A stretch of DNA of 32,385 nt, from positions 1 through 32,385 of the forward strand of contig URAG01000020.1 in the NCBI GenBank assembly GCA_900545755.1, written 5' to 3'. The position numbers and the translations under genes were made by a program. This document shows, one piece after another, positions 15,782-23,631 of this stretch. Every line of letters starts with the position of its first letter. Position 1 is the stretch's first letter. The notes under the pieces are model-generated. The model was not told where the DNA came from. It saw only the letters and a list, made by a program, of their open reading frames with translations, and made no database searches. This DNA is from an uncultured Cloacibacillus sp. (GTDB lineage Bacteria; Synergistota; Synergistia; Synergistales; Synergistaceae).

Positions 15782-18172
15782 ATGAAATTCAGAGTATTTG
15801 TGCTTACGGCTTTTGCGGCTATTTTTGTAGTTTCCCCGTCTTTTGCGGCGGTGCCTCAATACGTCGAGGGCGAGGCCATCGTTATGATGCGGATGGAGGT
15901 CCAGAGCGCTGCGAGGAATATTACGGCGGCGCGGAGCTTGGCTAACGGCGTCGCGGCGGATGCGGCTTCGGAGCTTGGCGCGGAGGTCGTGCAGAATTTT
16001 CTGCCGGTCGGCGTAGAGGGCGCGGGTGCTGACAATCGTGACGGAGCCGTAAGCGCGGGCGCGGCGCGCGCCATTTCGGCGAACGTCGGGGAGAGCGAGG
16101 CCGGCGGCGCTTACGCAATCGCGCATCTCAGGAGCGCGGGCGGCGAGAGCACGGAAGAGTTTATCGCGAGGCTGCGCGAGAACCCGCGCGTCGTCTCCGC
16201 AATGCCGAATTACATAATGCGTCTCTCTTCAACGCCGCGCAGCGAACCAGCTGAAGCTGAGGATACAGAAGCCGCCGTGCCGGACGACCCGCTCTACGGC
16301 GAACAGTGGGGGCTTGCGCGCATTGGCCTGCCGAAGGTCTGGGCGCGGGCTGAGGAATCGGAATCTGAAGAGGTCGTCGTCGCGGTCATAGATACGGGGA
16401 TACTTTATGACCACGAAGACCTCTCCGGCAACATGTACAAATTTGACCGTACGACGCTTGAACGCATGGATGCCAGCGGAATCGACGCGGGCGAGTTCGC
16501 CGGAAGCCACGGGGCCTGGTTCCACAGCAGCGTGGATTTTGAGGACGACGGCGAGACGCCAATAACGGCAATGCTAGCGCCGGTTCCCGTCGGCCCTGGA
16601 ACCGGAATCACGCAGCACGCCTCTATAGGCGATATTTTGACAATAACCGATAAATCCAGATACGTAGCTGATGTCGATGGGCACGGCACGCATGTCGCCG
16701 GTATCATAGGCGCAGTGACGGACAACAGTATAGGCGTCGCGGGAACTGCGCGGAACGTGAAGCTGATGGCGGTAAACGTCTTCTCTGCGTTTGAGGACGA
16801 CGGCGATTATGCCACCGGTTCGCTCACAAGCGACCAGCTCCGCGCTATAGACTTTATCATTGCGGCTAAGAACGCCGGCGTAAATATCCGCGTGGCGAAC
16901 ATGTCTCTAGGCAACTGGGATGACGCCGCCGACGATACAGAGAACGCACTATACAGTGCGAAGATAAAGGCGCTCAGCGACGCCGGAGTGATAGTCTGTA
17001 TGGCGGCAGGCAACGAAGATCAAGATATGGATGCGCCTGACGGCGAGTACGCCGGGCAGATAAACGTGCCGGCGATGTTCCGTTTTGAGAATACTATAAC
17101 GGTCGGCGCGAGCGGCGAAGAGGACGAGCGCAGCGAGGAAGCCTGCTCGAATTACAGCTCTTCCGGCAAGTGGGTGGACGTCTTCGCGCCCGGAGGGCAT
17201 ATCCTGAGCACGTGCCGGTATGAACCGATTACCGGGGAAGACAACACGTGGAGCGGCGACGGCTATACGTCCATAAGCGGCACGTCTATGGCTACGCCGT
17301 ACGTCGCCGGCGTCGCGGCGCTGCTCTGCTCCGTTTTCCCCGAAAGAGGCGCGGCGGAGATAAAGCAGATGATTCTCGACGGAGCGGACGGCTCTGTGCT
17401 GCGCGAAGGGTATTCAAAGTACGGCCGGCTCGACGCATATGGGGCGTGGAAAGTTGGAATGGGTGTGGTGAGTGAGGTGGAACCGGCCGAACCGGGGCAG
17501 ATTCCAGTCTCCGACGGCGCCGTCGCGGTTATGGCCGAGTTTGCGGCGAGCGAGGATGATCTGCCCGATAGCCTGAAAAACTGCGTAAAGGCTGTGGACG
17601 GAAGTTTCTACCTCGACTACGCGATAGCACACAATGCAGTGGAGTCGATGGACGGCGCGAGGAACGTCGAGCGCCTCTCGCTTTTCCCTGTCTTTACGGC
17701 GCATGGCGGCGGGGACAGCGCGCTTGGCTCCGGCGTTGTTGCGGCGTTTGCTTTCACAGTCCCCGGCGAAATTTTCGGCGACGGCTGCGGCTTCGGCGAC
17801 GTCGCGGTCTGCAAGGTGAAACCGGATGGAACGTGTCTCGGGTACTCGCGCGACGAAGACGGCGTCGCCGCCGAGGGGGAGTTCCAAATTTACAACGATG
17901 ATTGGAGCGATTTCGGCGGGATCTTCGACGGCGGCGCGAAGTACAACATCGTCCTTTACATAGCCGACGACGGCCCTTACGACCTTGACGGAGCTGCCGG
18001 CGCAATAGCCGACCCGACTGCGATAGTGCGCTACGGCGCAGAAAAGCAGGCCGTCTCTGGTGGAGGCGGAGGTGGTTGCTCGGCTGGCTTCGGAGCTGCG
18101 GTGCTCTTCGCCGTCCCGATGCTCGGGCTGTTTGGGCTCGCGCTGAAAAAGTGCGGGAAGCGCGGCTCATGA
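15782..18172 (+). CDS. secreted S8 subtilisin-like serine protease with Synerg-CTERM tail
   Basis: A 796-residue exported protease. The order is a Sec signal peptide (1-23), a prodomain (about 24-150, starting YVEGEAIV and ending SAMPNYIMRL), a subtilase domain (about 170-560), a C-terminal domain of unknown type, and a sorting tail. The triad is visible: Asp204 in VIDTG, His301 in GHGTHVAG, Ser502 in GTSMATP. The tail has a glycine run, Cys-Ser-Ala-Gly, a hydrophobic segment and a basic end. That matches the Synergist-CTERM processing and sorting signal as I know it, so the enzyme is probably displayed at the cell surface. ATG 15782 has GGAGG seven bases upstream. An acidic composition and a disordered-looking acidic linker also fit a surface protein. 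Confidence 0.92.
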   Translation: MKFRVFVLTAFAAIFVVSPSFAAVPQYVEGEAIVMMRMEVQSAARNITAARSLANGVAADAASELGAEVVQNFLPVGVEGAGADNRDGAVSAGAARAISANVGESEAGGAYAIAHLRSAGGESTEEFIARLRENPRVVSAMPNYIMRLSSTPRSEPAEAEDTEAAVPDDPLYGEQWGLARIGLPKVWARAEESESEEVVVAVIDTGILYDHEDLSGNMYKFDRTTLERMDASGIDAGEFAGSHGAWFHSSVDFEDDGETPITAMLAPVPVGPGTGITQHASIGDILTITDKSRYVADVDGHGTHVAGIIGAVTDNSIGVAGTARNVKLMAVNVFSAFEDDGDYATGSLTSDQLRAIDFIIAAKNAGVNIRVANMSLGNWDDAADDTENALYSAKIKALSDAGVIVCMAAGNEDQDMDAPDGEYAGQINVPAMFRFENTITVGASGEEDERSEEACSNYSSSGKWVDVFAPGGHILSTCRYEPITGEDNTWSGDGYTSISGTSMATPYVAGVAALLCSVFPERGAAEIKQMILDGADGSVLREGYSKYGRLDAYGAWKVGMGVVSEVEPAEPGQIPVSDGAVAVMAEFAASEDDLPDSLKNCVKAVDGSFYLDYAIAHNAVESMDGARNVERLSLFPVFTAHGGGDSALGSGVVAAFAFTVPGEIFGDGCGFGDVAVCKVKPDGTCLGYSRDEDGVAAEGEFQIYNDDWSDFGGIFDGGAKYNIVLYIADDGPYDLDGAAGAIADPTAIVRYGAEKQAVSGGGGGGCSAGFGAAVLFAVPMLGLFGLALKKCGKRGS

Positions 18173-18549
18173 AGATATTGTTAGCCCTCGCCGCCGCGGC
18201 GTTCATAACGTCTGCAGCCTGCGCCGCCTTCGCTCAGGAGGAGGCGCGCGGGCCGCAATGCGCGCGCGGCGAAGCGGTCGTCCTGCTGCGCGTCCCTGAA
18301 GAGATACGCCGCTCGGACGACCGGCGCGGGCTTTTCACCGCCTACTGCCGGGAGGTTGCGGCTGAGGCGGATGCCGAAGTCGTCTACGTTTCGCCTGTTT
18401 ACGAGACTTCCGAGTGCGCTACCGCTACCTTCCGCTCCAAACTTGACACTGAGGAGCTTGTCAGACGCCTGAAAAGGGATGCGCGTGTAGCTGGCGCTTC
18501 GCCGAATTACATAATGAAGCTTTTGCGCCCGTCTGCCGTTAGGAACTGA
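18169..18549 (+). CDS. free-standing subtilase prodomain-like secreted protein
   Basis: The 126-residue protein has a signal peptide (MKILLALAAAAFITSAACAA) and a mature part that resembles the prodomain of the subtilase just upstream. Shared blocks are GEAVVLLR versus GEAIVMMR, ADAEVV versus GAEVV, and LVRRLKRDARVAGASPNYIMKL versus FIARLRENPRVVSAMPNYIMRL. It has no protease domain. ATG 18169 overlaps the protease stop in ATGA, so it is coupled to that gene. Free-standing subtilase prodomains in other systems act as folding chaperones or tight inhibitors, so a partner or inhibitor of the neighbouring protease is the likely role. The open frame extends upstream inside the protease gene, but the signal peptide fixes the start. 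Confidence 0.8.
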   Translation: MKILLALAAAAFITSAACAAFAQEEARGPQCARGEAVVLLRVPEEIRRSDDRRGLFTAYCREVAAEADAEVVYVSPVYETSECATATFRSKLDTEELVRRLKRDARVAGASPNYIMKLLRPSAVRN

Positions 18550-18579
18550 CGCGTTTTATACAATTTGACGTACAGTAAA

Positions 18580-18605
18580 AAAGCGGCGCGTTTCCGCGCC
18601 GCTTT
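18580..18605. terminator. bidirectional terminator between convergent genes
   Basis: AAAGCGGCGCG (18580-18590) pairs with CGCGCCGCTTT (18595-18605) around a four-base TTTC loop. On the minus strand the stem is followed by a run of T, so it best terminates the hdeD-like gene. It also sits 31 bases after the plus-strand prodomain gene. Confidence 0.8.
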
Positions 18606-18636
18606 CGCCATATTTCCGAGTTGTTGCACGCCGCCG

Positions 18637-19191
18637 TTATTCAGACATCTTTGAGCAACCGCGCCCGAGCAGTATGAAGCTCATGCCGCTGAATACGAGG
18701 TCGACGCCGAGCACGATGCCTATCATCGACGCGCCAGTCAGCACGTTGTTCCACATCATGAAGGCGAGGATCACGCCTAGCGCACCGGAGAGGAGAATCC
18801 AGAGCGAGCCGCCTATCTCGCGGATACGGAAGTACTCGACTACTTTCGTAACTCCGTCGATAAGGAAGTAGGCGGATAGCAGCATGCTCAGCGTCATGAC
18901 GCCGGCGAGCGGATGTGTGAGGAATACTACTCCGGCAATGAACGATATCAGCGCCATGAACGCCTGCTGCCACGGGCTGTCGCCTGAGCGCATAGCGCCA
19001 AAGGCCCCGAAAGCGCTGCCGAGGCCGACAGCCAACAGCAGGCAGCCGATCATCGTCTCGACCGCGAGCGATGCGAGCAGCGGCATCGAGAGCGAGATGA
19101 AACCAAGTACGAGCATTATTGCGCCAACGATGTAGAACCTTCTCTTACTTCTTGCAAAATCTTCTTTTGAACATTTTCCCATGAACAGCAT
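18637..19191 (-). CDS. HdeD-family (DUF308) membrane protein
   Basis: The 184-residue protein has six hydrophobic segments arranged as three helix pairs with GxxxLxxP turns, the DUF308 pattern. HdeD of E. coli is an inner-membrane protein involved in acid resistance at high cell density; the wider family has no assigned biochemical activity. The start at 19191 has AAGGAG about eight bases upstream on the minus strand. It stands alone on the minus strand, with its own terminator at 18580-18605 and a dyad-symmetric candidate operator about 55 bases upstream of the start. Confidence 0.85.
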   Translation of the reverse strand: MLFMGKCSKEDFARSKRRFYIVGAIMLVLGFISLSMPLLASLAVETMIGCLLLAVGLGSAFGAFGAMRSGDSPWQQAFMALISFIAGVVFLTHPLAGVMTLSMLLSAYFLIDGVTKVVEYFRIREIGGSLWILLSGALGVILAFMMWNNVLTGASMIGIVLGVDLVFSGMSFILLGRGCSKMSE

Positions 19192-19582
19192 AGTTTAATC
19201 TCCTTTTATTACGATGCGCCGTATTTACTAAGCTTGGTATTTATGTGAGCGTTTCACAGAACTTCGCGCGCACCGCAATTTCTTTTCATTGATTGCGAGT
19301 ATAGCACAAATTATAGTTTATTGATATAGTACAAAACTTACGATATTTTATGGACATGTGGTAACTTTCAAAATTTTAATATTTCTATCGATGCATTGCA
19401 CTGCCGGCATTGCGCTGCGTGACGGGGGAAATGATGCGTGCGCGCCGTTGCTGGCAGTAAAGCACGGCGGTCTGTGCTTGCGCGTATAACTTGGCGGGAA
19501 GCAACGCGCGTTGGCTTAAAGTGTGAGGGCGTGCTATGCTATGGCCGTATCGTCATACTTTTCGTGCGAGGAGGTAATGTTC
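19192..19582. promoter_or_regulatory. divergent regulatory region with a dyad and a direct repeat
   Basis: This 391-base gap separates the divergent hdeD-like and DUF523 genes and holds no gene I can support. It is AT-rich from about 19290 to 19390. Near the hdeD side is the perfect dyad TGTGA-gcgtt-TCACA (19244-19258), resembling a CRP/FNR-class half-site pair but with five rather than six central bases. Near the DUF523 side, GCATTGCACTGC (19393-19404) and GCATTGCGCTGC (19407-19418) form a direct repeat with a 14-base period. A minus-strand TATACT (19298-19303) could be the hdeD -10 box, without a clear -35. Confidence 0.45.
19511..19540 (+). promoter_or_regulatory. candidate promoter of the DUF523-hutD genes
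   Basis: TTGGCT (19511-19516) and TATGCT (19535-19540) lie 18 bases apart, about 40 bases before the DUF523 start. Both boxes match four or five of six consensus bases. Confidence 0.4.
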
Positions 19583-20050
19583 GTGAAAATACTTGTCAGC
19601 GCCTGTCTTCTCGGCTCGAAGTGCCGCTACGACGGCGGCGCGAAGCCCGACGCCCGCGTTATAGCGCTCGGCGCGGAGCACACACTTGTACCGGTCTGTC
19701 CAGAGCGGCTGGGCGGCCTTGAGGCTCCGCGCGAGCCGAGCGAGATATCTGGCAGCAGAGTCGCCGGACGCGACGGACGCGATGTGACGGCGGAGTTCGA
19801 GCGCGGCGCGAGGCGCGCTCTTGAGGCGGCGCGCCGTTTCGGCTGCTCGTGCGCGATTTTGAAGGAACGCAGCCCGTCGTGCGGCTCGTCTTCGGTCTAC
19901 GACGGCAGCTTCACGGGGCGCGTCGTGCCTGGCGCCGGCGTCGCGGCGGCTCTGCTGATGGAGAACGGAGTTCGCGTCTTCAGCGAGGAAAATTTTGAAA
20001 AACTGTTTGAAACGGAGGAATTTTGCGATGAAGGTGGAAGTGAAGCGTAA
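19583..20050 (+). CDS. DUF523 family protein
   Basis: A 155-residue protein with the DUF523 hallmarks: SACLLGSKCRYDGG at the start, PVCPERLGGL near residue 45, and ILKERSPSCGSSSVYDG near 92-108. Several cysteines are conserved and may bind a metal or cluster; the family's activity is not established. GTG 19583 is favoured over ATG 19577 because the GGAGG site (19570-19574) is eight bases from the GTG but only two from the ATG. Its end overlaps hutD by 23 bases. Confidence 0.85.
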   Translation: MKILVSACLLGSKCRYDGGAKPDARVIALGAEHTLVPVCPERLGGLEAPREPSEISGSRVAGRDGRDVTAEFERGARRALEAARRFGCSCAILKERSPSCGSSSVYDGSFTGRVVPGAGVAAALLMENGVRVFSEENFEKLFETEEFCDEGGSEA

Positions 20051-20639
20051 AGACGAACTTTCGCATAACAGATGGAGCGGCGGTATAACGACGCAGCTCG
20101 CGATATGGCCCGAAGGGGCCGACTACGGCGCGCGTCGTTTCGACTGGCGCATCAGCACCGCGGTAGTTGAGGACGATAAGTCTGTGTTCACGCCGCTGCC
20201 GGGAATCCATCGCCTGCTGATGATCCTCGACGGCGAGATCACTGTGACGCATGAAGGTACGCGCACGCTCGCGATGAAGCCGCTGGCGGACGTCGACGAA
20301 TTTGAGGGCGGCTGGGAGACTGTCTCCGTCGGGCGCTGCGTAGACTTCAACCTAATGACCGTAGACGGTTACTGCGGCGCGATGTCGGCCTGCGCGGCGA
20401 GCGGAGAGAGCGCTGAAATCGCGGCGGAGGGCGCGGCGGAGTACTGGCGCGGAATTTATTCGCTGGCCGACGGCCTGACGGTAAAGTGCGCCGCGGGCGG
20501 CGAGGAGGGCGAATACAAGCTCGACAAGGGAGATTTCCTGCTCTTCTCATACTCTCCTGCGAAGGAGGGAACGGCGCGCGTTGCGCTCTGTTCCGCCTGC
20601 GGCTGCGCGCCCGCGGTATGCGCCGAGGTGTGGAGGTAG
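20028..20639 (+). CDS. hutD: HutD family protein
   Basis: HutD is a small cupin-fold protein encoded with histidine-utilisation genes. It is thought to sense or limit the pathway intermediates (urocanate or formylglutamate) rather than act as one of the classical enzymes. The 203-residue product has family features: NRWSGGITTQLAIWPEGA near residues 15-32, FDWRISTAVVEDD, RLLMILDGEI, and FEGGW...DFNLM. ATG 20028 has GGAGGA eight bases upstream and lies inside the end of DUF523. Six bases after its stop comes an unknown gene, and a HutG-like enzyme lies opposite, which together suggest a histidine-degradation locus. Confidence 0.87.
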   Translation: MKVEVKRKDELSHNRWSGGITTQLAIWPEGADYGARRFDWRISTAVVEDDKSVFTPLPGIHRLLMILDGEITVTHEGTRTLAMKPLADVDEFEGGWETVSVGRCVDFNLMTVDGYCGAMSACAASGESAEIAAEGAAEYWRGIYSLADGLTVKCAAGGEEGEYKLDKGDFLLFSYSPAKEGTARVALCSACGCAPAVCAEVWR

Positions 20640-20643
20640 TCAC

Positions 20644-21264
20644 TTGGATTTGACTGGCGTACTGCGCGGCGCTGCGGCCAGACTTCAGTTCGCACCCGGG
20701 TCGCGCTGGGAAAAGTGCGTCGCGTTTTCGCGCGGCGAGCCTGCGGATGCTGTCTTAAAATGGTTTGACGGCTTTCACGATGAAAATATCGGCGCGGAGC
20801 TGTTTTATGAAACCGAGGCGGAGGGATGCCGCTTTTCCGCTTTTGTAGGCTTCCGATGTAATTTTGCAAAGAGGCGCGCCTTCGTCGAGGAGGTTGCGCG
20901 CGGCTTCGCGGCCGGAAAATTTGCGTGCGCGGAGAATTTTATAGCCGCGGTAGAGAGCGAATTCCGCGCGCTGCTTTTCGGTGGAACTCCAAATTTTATG
21001 GAGCTCGGACTCGTCAATATGTGGAAGTCTTTCGGCACGCTTTCGTTTGCGCCGCTGCCGGAAGAACCGCATGCCGTGTTTTCCGACGCAGTCTCGGCGT
21101 TGCCGCGCTGGTGCGGCGCGCTGCCCGCGCCTCCGGCTCTCGAGCTTGCGTTTTCGTTGCCCGTCCCGCACTGGCTCGGCGTTGATTTTTCGTCGCGCGC
21201 GGCAGACGGCTGGACGCTCAACATGAAAAGGGCCGAAGCCTTCCTTGGAAAGCTCCGGCTCTAA
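20644..21264 (+). CDS. hypothetical protein linked to hutD
   Basis: I do not recognise this 206-residue protein. It has no signal peptide or membrane segment and is rich in Phe, Ala, Trp and Glu. Segments such as WEKCVAFSRGEP, FYETEAEGCRFSAFVGFRC and PNFMELGLVNMWKSFG look like a compact globular domain. TTG 20644 is chosen because a GGAGGT site (20632-20637) lies six bases before it, spanning the end of hutD. It is probably co-translated with hutD. It converges on the formimidoylglutamase-like gene with only 23 bases between them. The close spacing suggests a role in histidine or urocanate metabolism, which is inference only. Confidence 0.65.
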   Translation: MDLTGVLRGAAARLQFAPGSRWEKCVAFSRGEPADAVLKWFDGFHDENIGAELFYETEAEGCRFSAFVGFRCNFAKRRAFVEEVARGFAAGKFACAENFIAAVESEFRALLFGGTPNFMELGLVNMWKSFGTLSFAPLPEEPHAVFSDAVSALPRWCGALPAPPALELAFSLPVPHWLGVDFSSRAADGWTLNMKRAEAFLGKLRL

Positions 21265-21287
21265 AAGCTGCGGACAAACCGCGCGCG

Positions 21288-22259
21288 TTACCTCTCGCAG
21301 AGCCCTCTGAAGAAGGAGAATATTGCCGATGCCGCTAGCGCCGCGGTCCTGTACCCCTCGTCAAGCGGCGGCGAGACCTCCATGATGTCGAGGTACTTGA
21401 CCTTTATGCTGCGTCCGGCAAGGTAGGCTATCTTGTCGAGCTCGGGAGCTTTCAGCCCGCTGGGGTTGCTCGCGGAAGCGCCTGGCGCTTCAGTGCTGCG
21501 CACGGCGTCGATGTCAAGCGAAACGGCTATAGAGCGCCCGCTCTTGCCAGCTGCGTTGAGCGCCTGAAGGAAAAATTCCATGACGCGCTCGGAGACCTCG
21601 CGCAGCGTCACTACATGCCCGCCCTGTTCGAGCACCCAATTGTAGTAATACGGAGAGTTGTACTGCTCCTGAATCCCGAACTCAACGAAGGCCTCTCCGG
21701 AGAGCGCCCCGCCCGGCAGCTGCGTCAGCGCGCGGTAGAACGACGTGCCGCTGTTGATCCCGTTCTCGTCGCTTCGCACGTCGAGATGCGCGTCGACGTT
21801 TATCAGCCCCATGCCGCCACGCCCGATTTTCGCTCCGGTTACGAGGCCGCGGACGCCCGGGTACGTAAGGTCGTGCCCGCCGCCGAGGACGATAGGCAGC
21901 CCGCCGCGTGCGACGATCTCAGCAACCGCCTCGCTCTCCGCGTCGTGAACTTCTGTGAGAGTCAGCCCATTCGTCTCGACGTTGCCTACGTCGGCGATGC
22001 GTAGCCTCATGAAGTCGGAGTTGAAGCCTGGCGTGAGCTTGTAGAGCCGCCGCCTGATGCCGTCCGGCCCCGCCGCGGCGCCCGCGCGCCCCTTGTTCGC
22101 AGTGATGCCGCGATCCTCCGGCACACCGATTATCACGACAGTCCCTTCCGTAATTTCATCTATAGCGGCCCGCCCTATCAGCTCGCCGAGCCGGCGGTCT
22201 TTCGGGTCGTTCCTGCTGTAAAACAGGTCCCGCGCCGCAGCGTTGATTTTATACGCCAT
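21288..22259 (-). CDS. hutG: formimidoylglutamase/arginase-family ureohydrolase
   Basis: A 323-residue member of the arginase/agmatinase/formimidoylglutamase superfamily. Its binuclear manganese ligands are visible: GGGHDLTYP (His), NVDAHLDVR (Asp, His, Asp) and SLDIDAVR (two Asp). The N-terminal GVPEDRGITANKGRAGAAAGPDGIRR segment is like HutG enzymes, which hydrolyse N-formimidoyl-L-glutamate to glutamate and formamide. The HutD gene 650 bases away supports HutG over agmatinase. It is on the minus strand, divergent from the CPHC redox gene. Amino-acid fermentation is typical of Synergistota, which fits. Substrate choice remains partly inferred. Confidence 0.82.
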   Translation of the reverse strand: MAYKINAAARDLFYSRNDPKDRRLGELIGRAAIDEITEGTVVIIGVPEDRGITANKGRAGAAAGPDGIRRRLYKLTPGFNSDFMRLRIADVGNVETNGLTLTEVHDAESEAVAEIVARGGLPIVLGGGHDLTYPGVRGLVTGAKIGRGGMGLINVDAHLDVRSDENGINSGTSFYRALTQLPGGALSGEAFVEFGIQEQYNSPYYYNWVLEQGGHVVTLREVSERVMEFFLQALNAAGKSGRSIAVSLDIDAVRSTEAPGASASNPSGLKAPELDKIAYLAGRSIKVKYLDIMEVSPPLDEGYRTAALAASAIFSFFRGLCER

Positions 22260-22326
22260 TGACAGATTCCTCCCAAGCCCAGAAGCTTTCGCTAAATTCT
22301 ATCCTTTGTGTGCCGCCCGCGCAACG

Positions 22327-22355
22327 TTCCGTATATCGCCCGTTCGGGATATAAT
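22327..22355 (+). promoter_or_regulatory. candidate promoter of the CPHC protein-cysK genes
   Basis: TATAAT (22350-22355) has a weak TTCCGT (22327-22332) 17 bases upstream. An imperfect dyad, ATAT...CCCGttCGGG...ATAT (22333-22353), covers the spacer and part of the -10 box and could be an operator. Confidence 0.4.
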
Positions 22356-22387
22356 AAACGGAAACGAACGAAGGAGACTGGTAACTA

Positions 22388-22651
22388 ATGAAAGAACTGA
22401 AAATGTTCATGTTTGAAGGATGTCCGCACTGCCGCCGTGCAGAAGGGATGATAGCCTCGCTGCTCGCCGCGCACCCGGAATATAAAGAAGTGCCCTTCGT
22501 CAGGATAGACGAGAGAAAAGATCCGGAGACCGCAGACAAATACGACTACTATTACGTTCCATGCTTCTTCGTCGGCGACGAGAAGATTGCCGAAGGCGTC
22601 CCGACCGAAGAGAATATAGAGAAGGCCTTCGCCGCTGCCTACAACGGCTAG
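22388..22651 (+). CDS. glutaredoxin/thioredoxin-like protein with CPHC motif
   Basis: An 87-residue thioredoxin-fold protein. The redox motif Cys-Pro-His-Cys is at residues 12-15 (FEGCPHCRRAE), and the cis-proline loop is YYYVPCFFVGDEK. CPHC is the DsbA-type dithiol motif and gives an oxidising or readily reducible disulfide, but there is no signal peptide, so it should be cytoplasmic. ATG 22388 has AAGGAG eleven bases upstream. The stop overlaps the ribosome-binding site of cysteine synthase, so the two are probably co-transcribed and linked by thiol metabolism. Confidence 0.85.
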   Translation: MKELKMFMFEGCPHCRRAEGMIASLLAAHPEYKEVPFVRIDERKDPETADKYDYYYVPCFFVGDEKIAEGVPTEENIEKAFAAAYNG

Positions 22652-22662
22652 GGGGATGCGCT

Positions 22663-23598
22663 TTGCTTAAAGATGTAGACAGCCTCGAGATAATGAGCCT
22701 CGTCGGCAACACGCCGCTCTACCGCCTCGACTGCGAGACGGGCGGTGCGGAGCTCTGGATAAAGCTCGAAGGCGGCAACCCGGGCGGCTCGATAAAGGAC
22801 CGCACCGCGTGGGGGATGCTCCGCGAAGCGCAGAAAGCCGGGATGCTTTCGGAACGCAGCGTGATAGTCGAGCCTACGAGCGGAAACACAGGCATCGGCC
22901 TCGCGCTGCTCGGGCGGGCGCTCGGGCTCTCCGTCGTCCTGACGATGCCGGAGTCGATGTCGGTAGAGCGACGCGCCGTGCTCTCGGCTTTCGGCGCGAA
23001 GTTGGAGCTTACGCCCGCGGCGGAGGGAATGTCCGGCGCCGTCGCGCGGGCGCGCGAAATACTTGCGGAGAACCCTGACGCCGTAATGCTCGACCAATTT
23101 TCCAACCCTGGCAACCCTCTCGCGCACGAGCTGACGACGGGGCCCGAGATACTAGCTCAGCTGCCCGAGGGCAAAAAGCTCGCCGCTTTCGTTGCGTCGT
23201 TCGGCACCGGTGGAACGGTGACGGGCGTAGCGCGTGCACTGAGAAAAAAATTCCCGGACGTGCATGTCGTCGCAGTGGAGCCGGCGTCTAGTCCGCTCGT
23301 CACGCAGGGGCGTTCCGGCGCTCACGCGATACAGGGCATAGGCGCGAACTTCGTTCCGGCCTGCCTCGCCGTGGACGAGATAGACGAATTTACGACGGTA
23401 AGCGATGAAGAAGCGATAGAGACCGCGCGCCGCCTTGCCTCGGAGTTCGGACTTTTCAGCGGAATTTCGACCGGAGCCAACGTTGCCGCCGCGCTCAAAA
23501 CCGCGGCGAAGCTGCCGAAGGAATATGCCGTAGTCACAGTACAGCCAGACAGGGGAGACAAGTACCTCAGCGTCTTCACGGACAAAGCGCAAAACTAA
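22663..23598 (+). CDS. cysK: cysteine synthase (O-acetylserine sulfhydrylase)
   Basis: A PLP-dependent fold-type II enzyme making cysteine from O-acetylserine and sulfide. The 311-residue length is typical. SLVGNTPLYRL starts the domain. NPGGSIKDR near residues 41-49 holds the PLP lysine, PTSGNTGIGLALLG near 76-89 binds substrate, and FGTGGTVTGVARAL near 180 cups the phosphate. GIGANFVP and FSGISTGAN follow. TTG 22663 is favoured by AGGGGGA (22650-22656) six bases upstream; the frame is open further upstream in the preceding gene. CysK and CysM subtypes cannot be told apart with confidence here. Confidence 0.92.
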   Translation: MLKDVDSLEIMSLVGNTPLYRLDCETGGAELWIKLEGGNPGGSIKDRTAWGMLREAQKAGMLSERSVIVEPTSGNTGIGLALLGRALGLSVVLTMPESMSVERRAVLSAFGAKLELTPAAEGMSGAVARAREILAENPDAVMLDQFSNPGNPLAHELTTGPEILAQLPEGKKLAAFVASFGTGGTVTGVARALRKKFPDVHVVAVEPASSPLVTQGRSGAHAIQGIGANFVPACLAVDEIDEFTTVSDEEAIETARRLASEFGLFSGISTGANVAAALKTAAKLPKEYAVVTVQPDRGDKYLSVFTDKAQN

Positions 23599-23631
23599 AC
23601 GCACGAAAAAATCAAAGCGGGGTGCGCAGCA

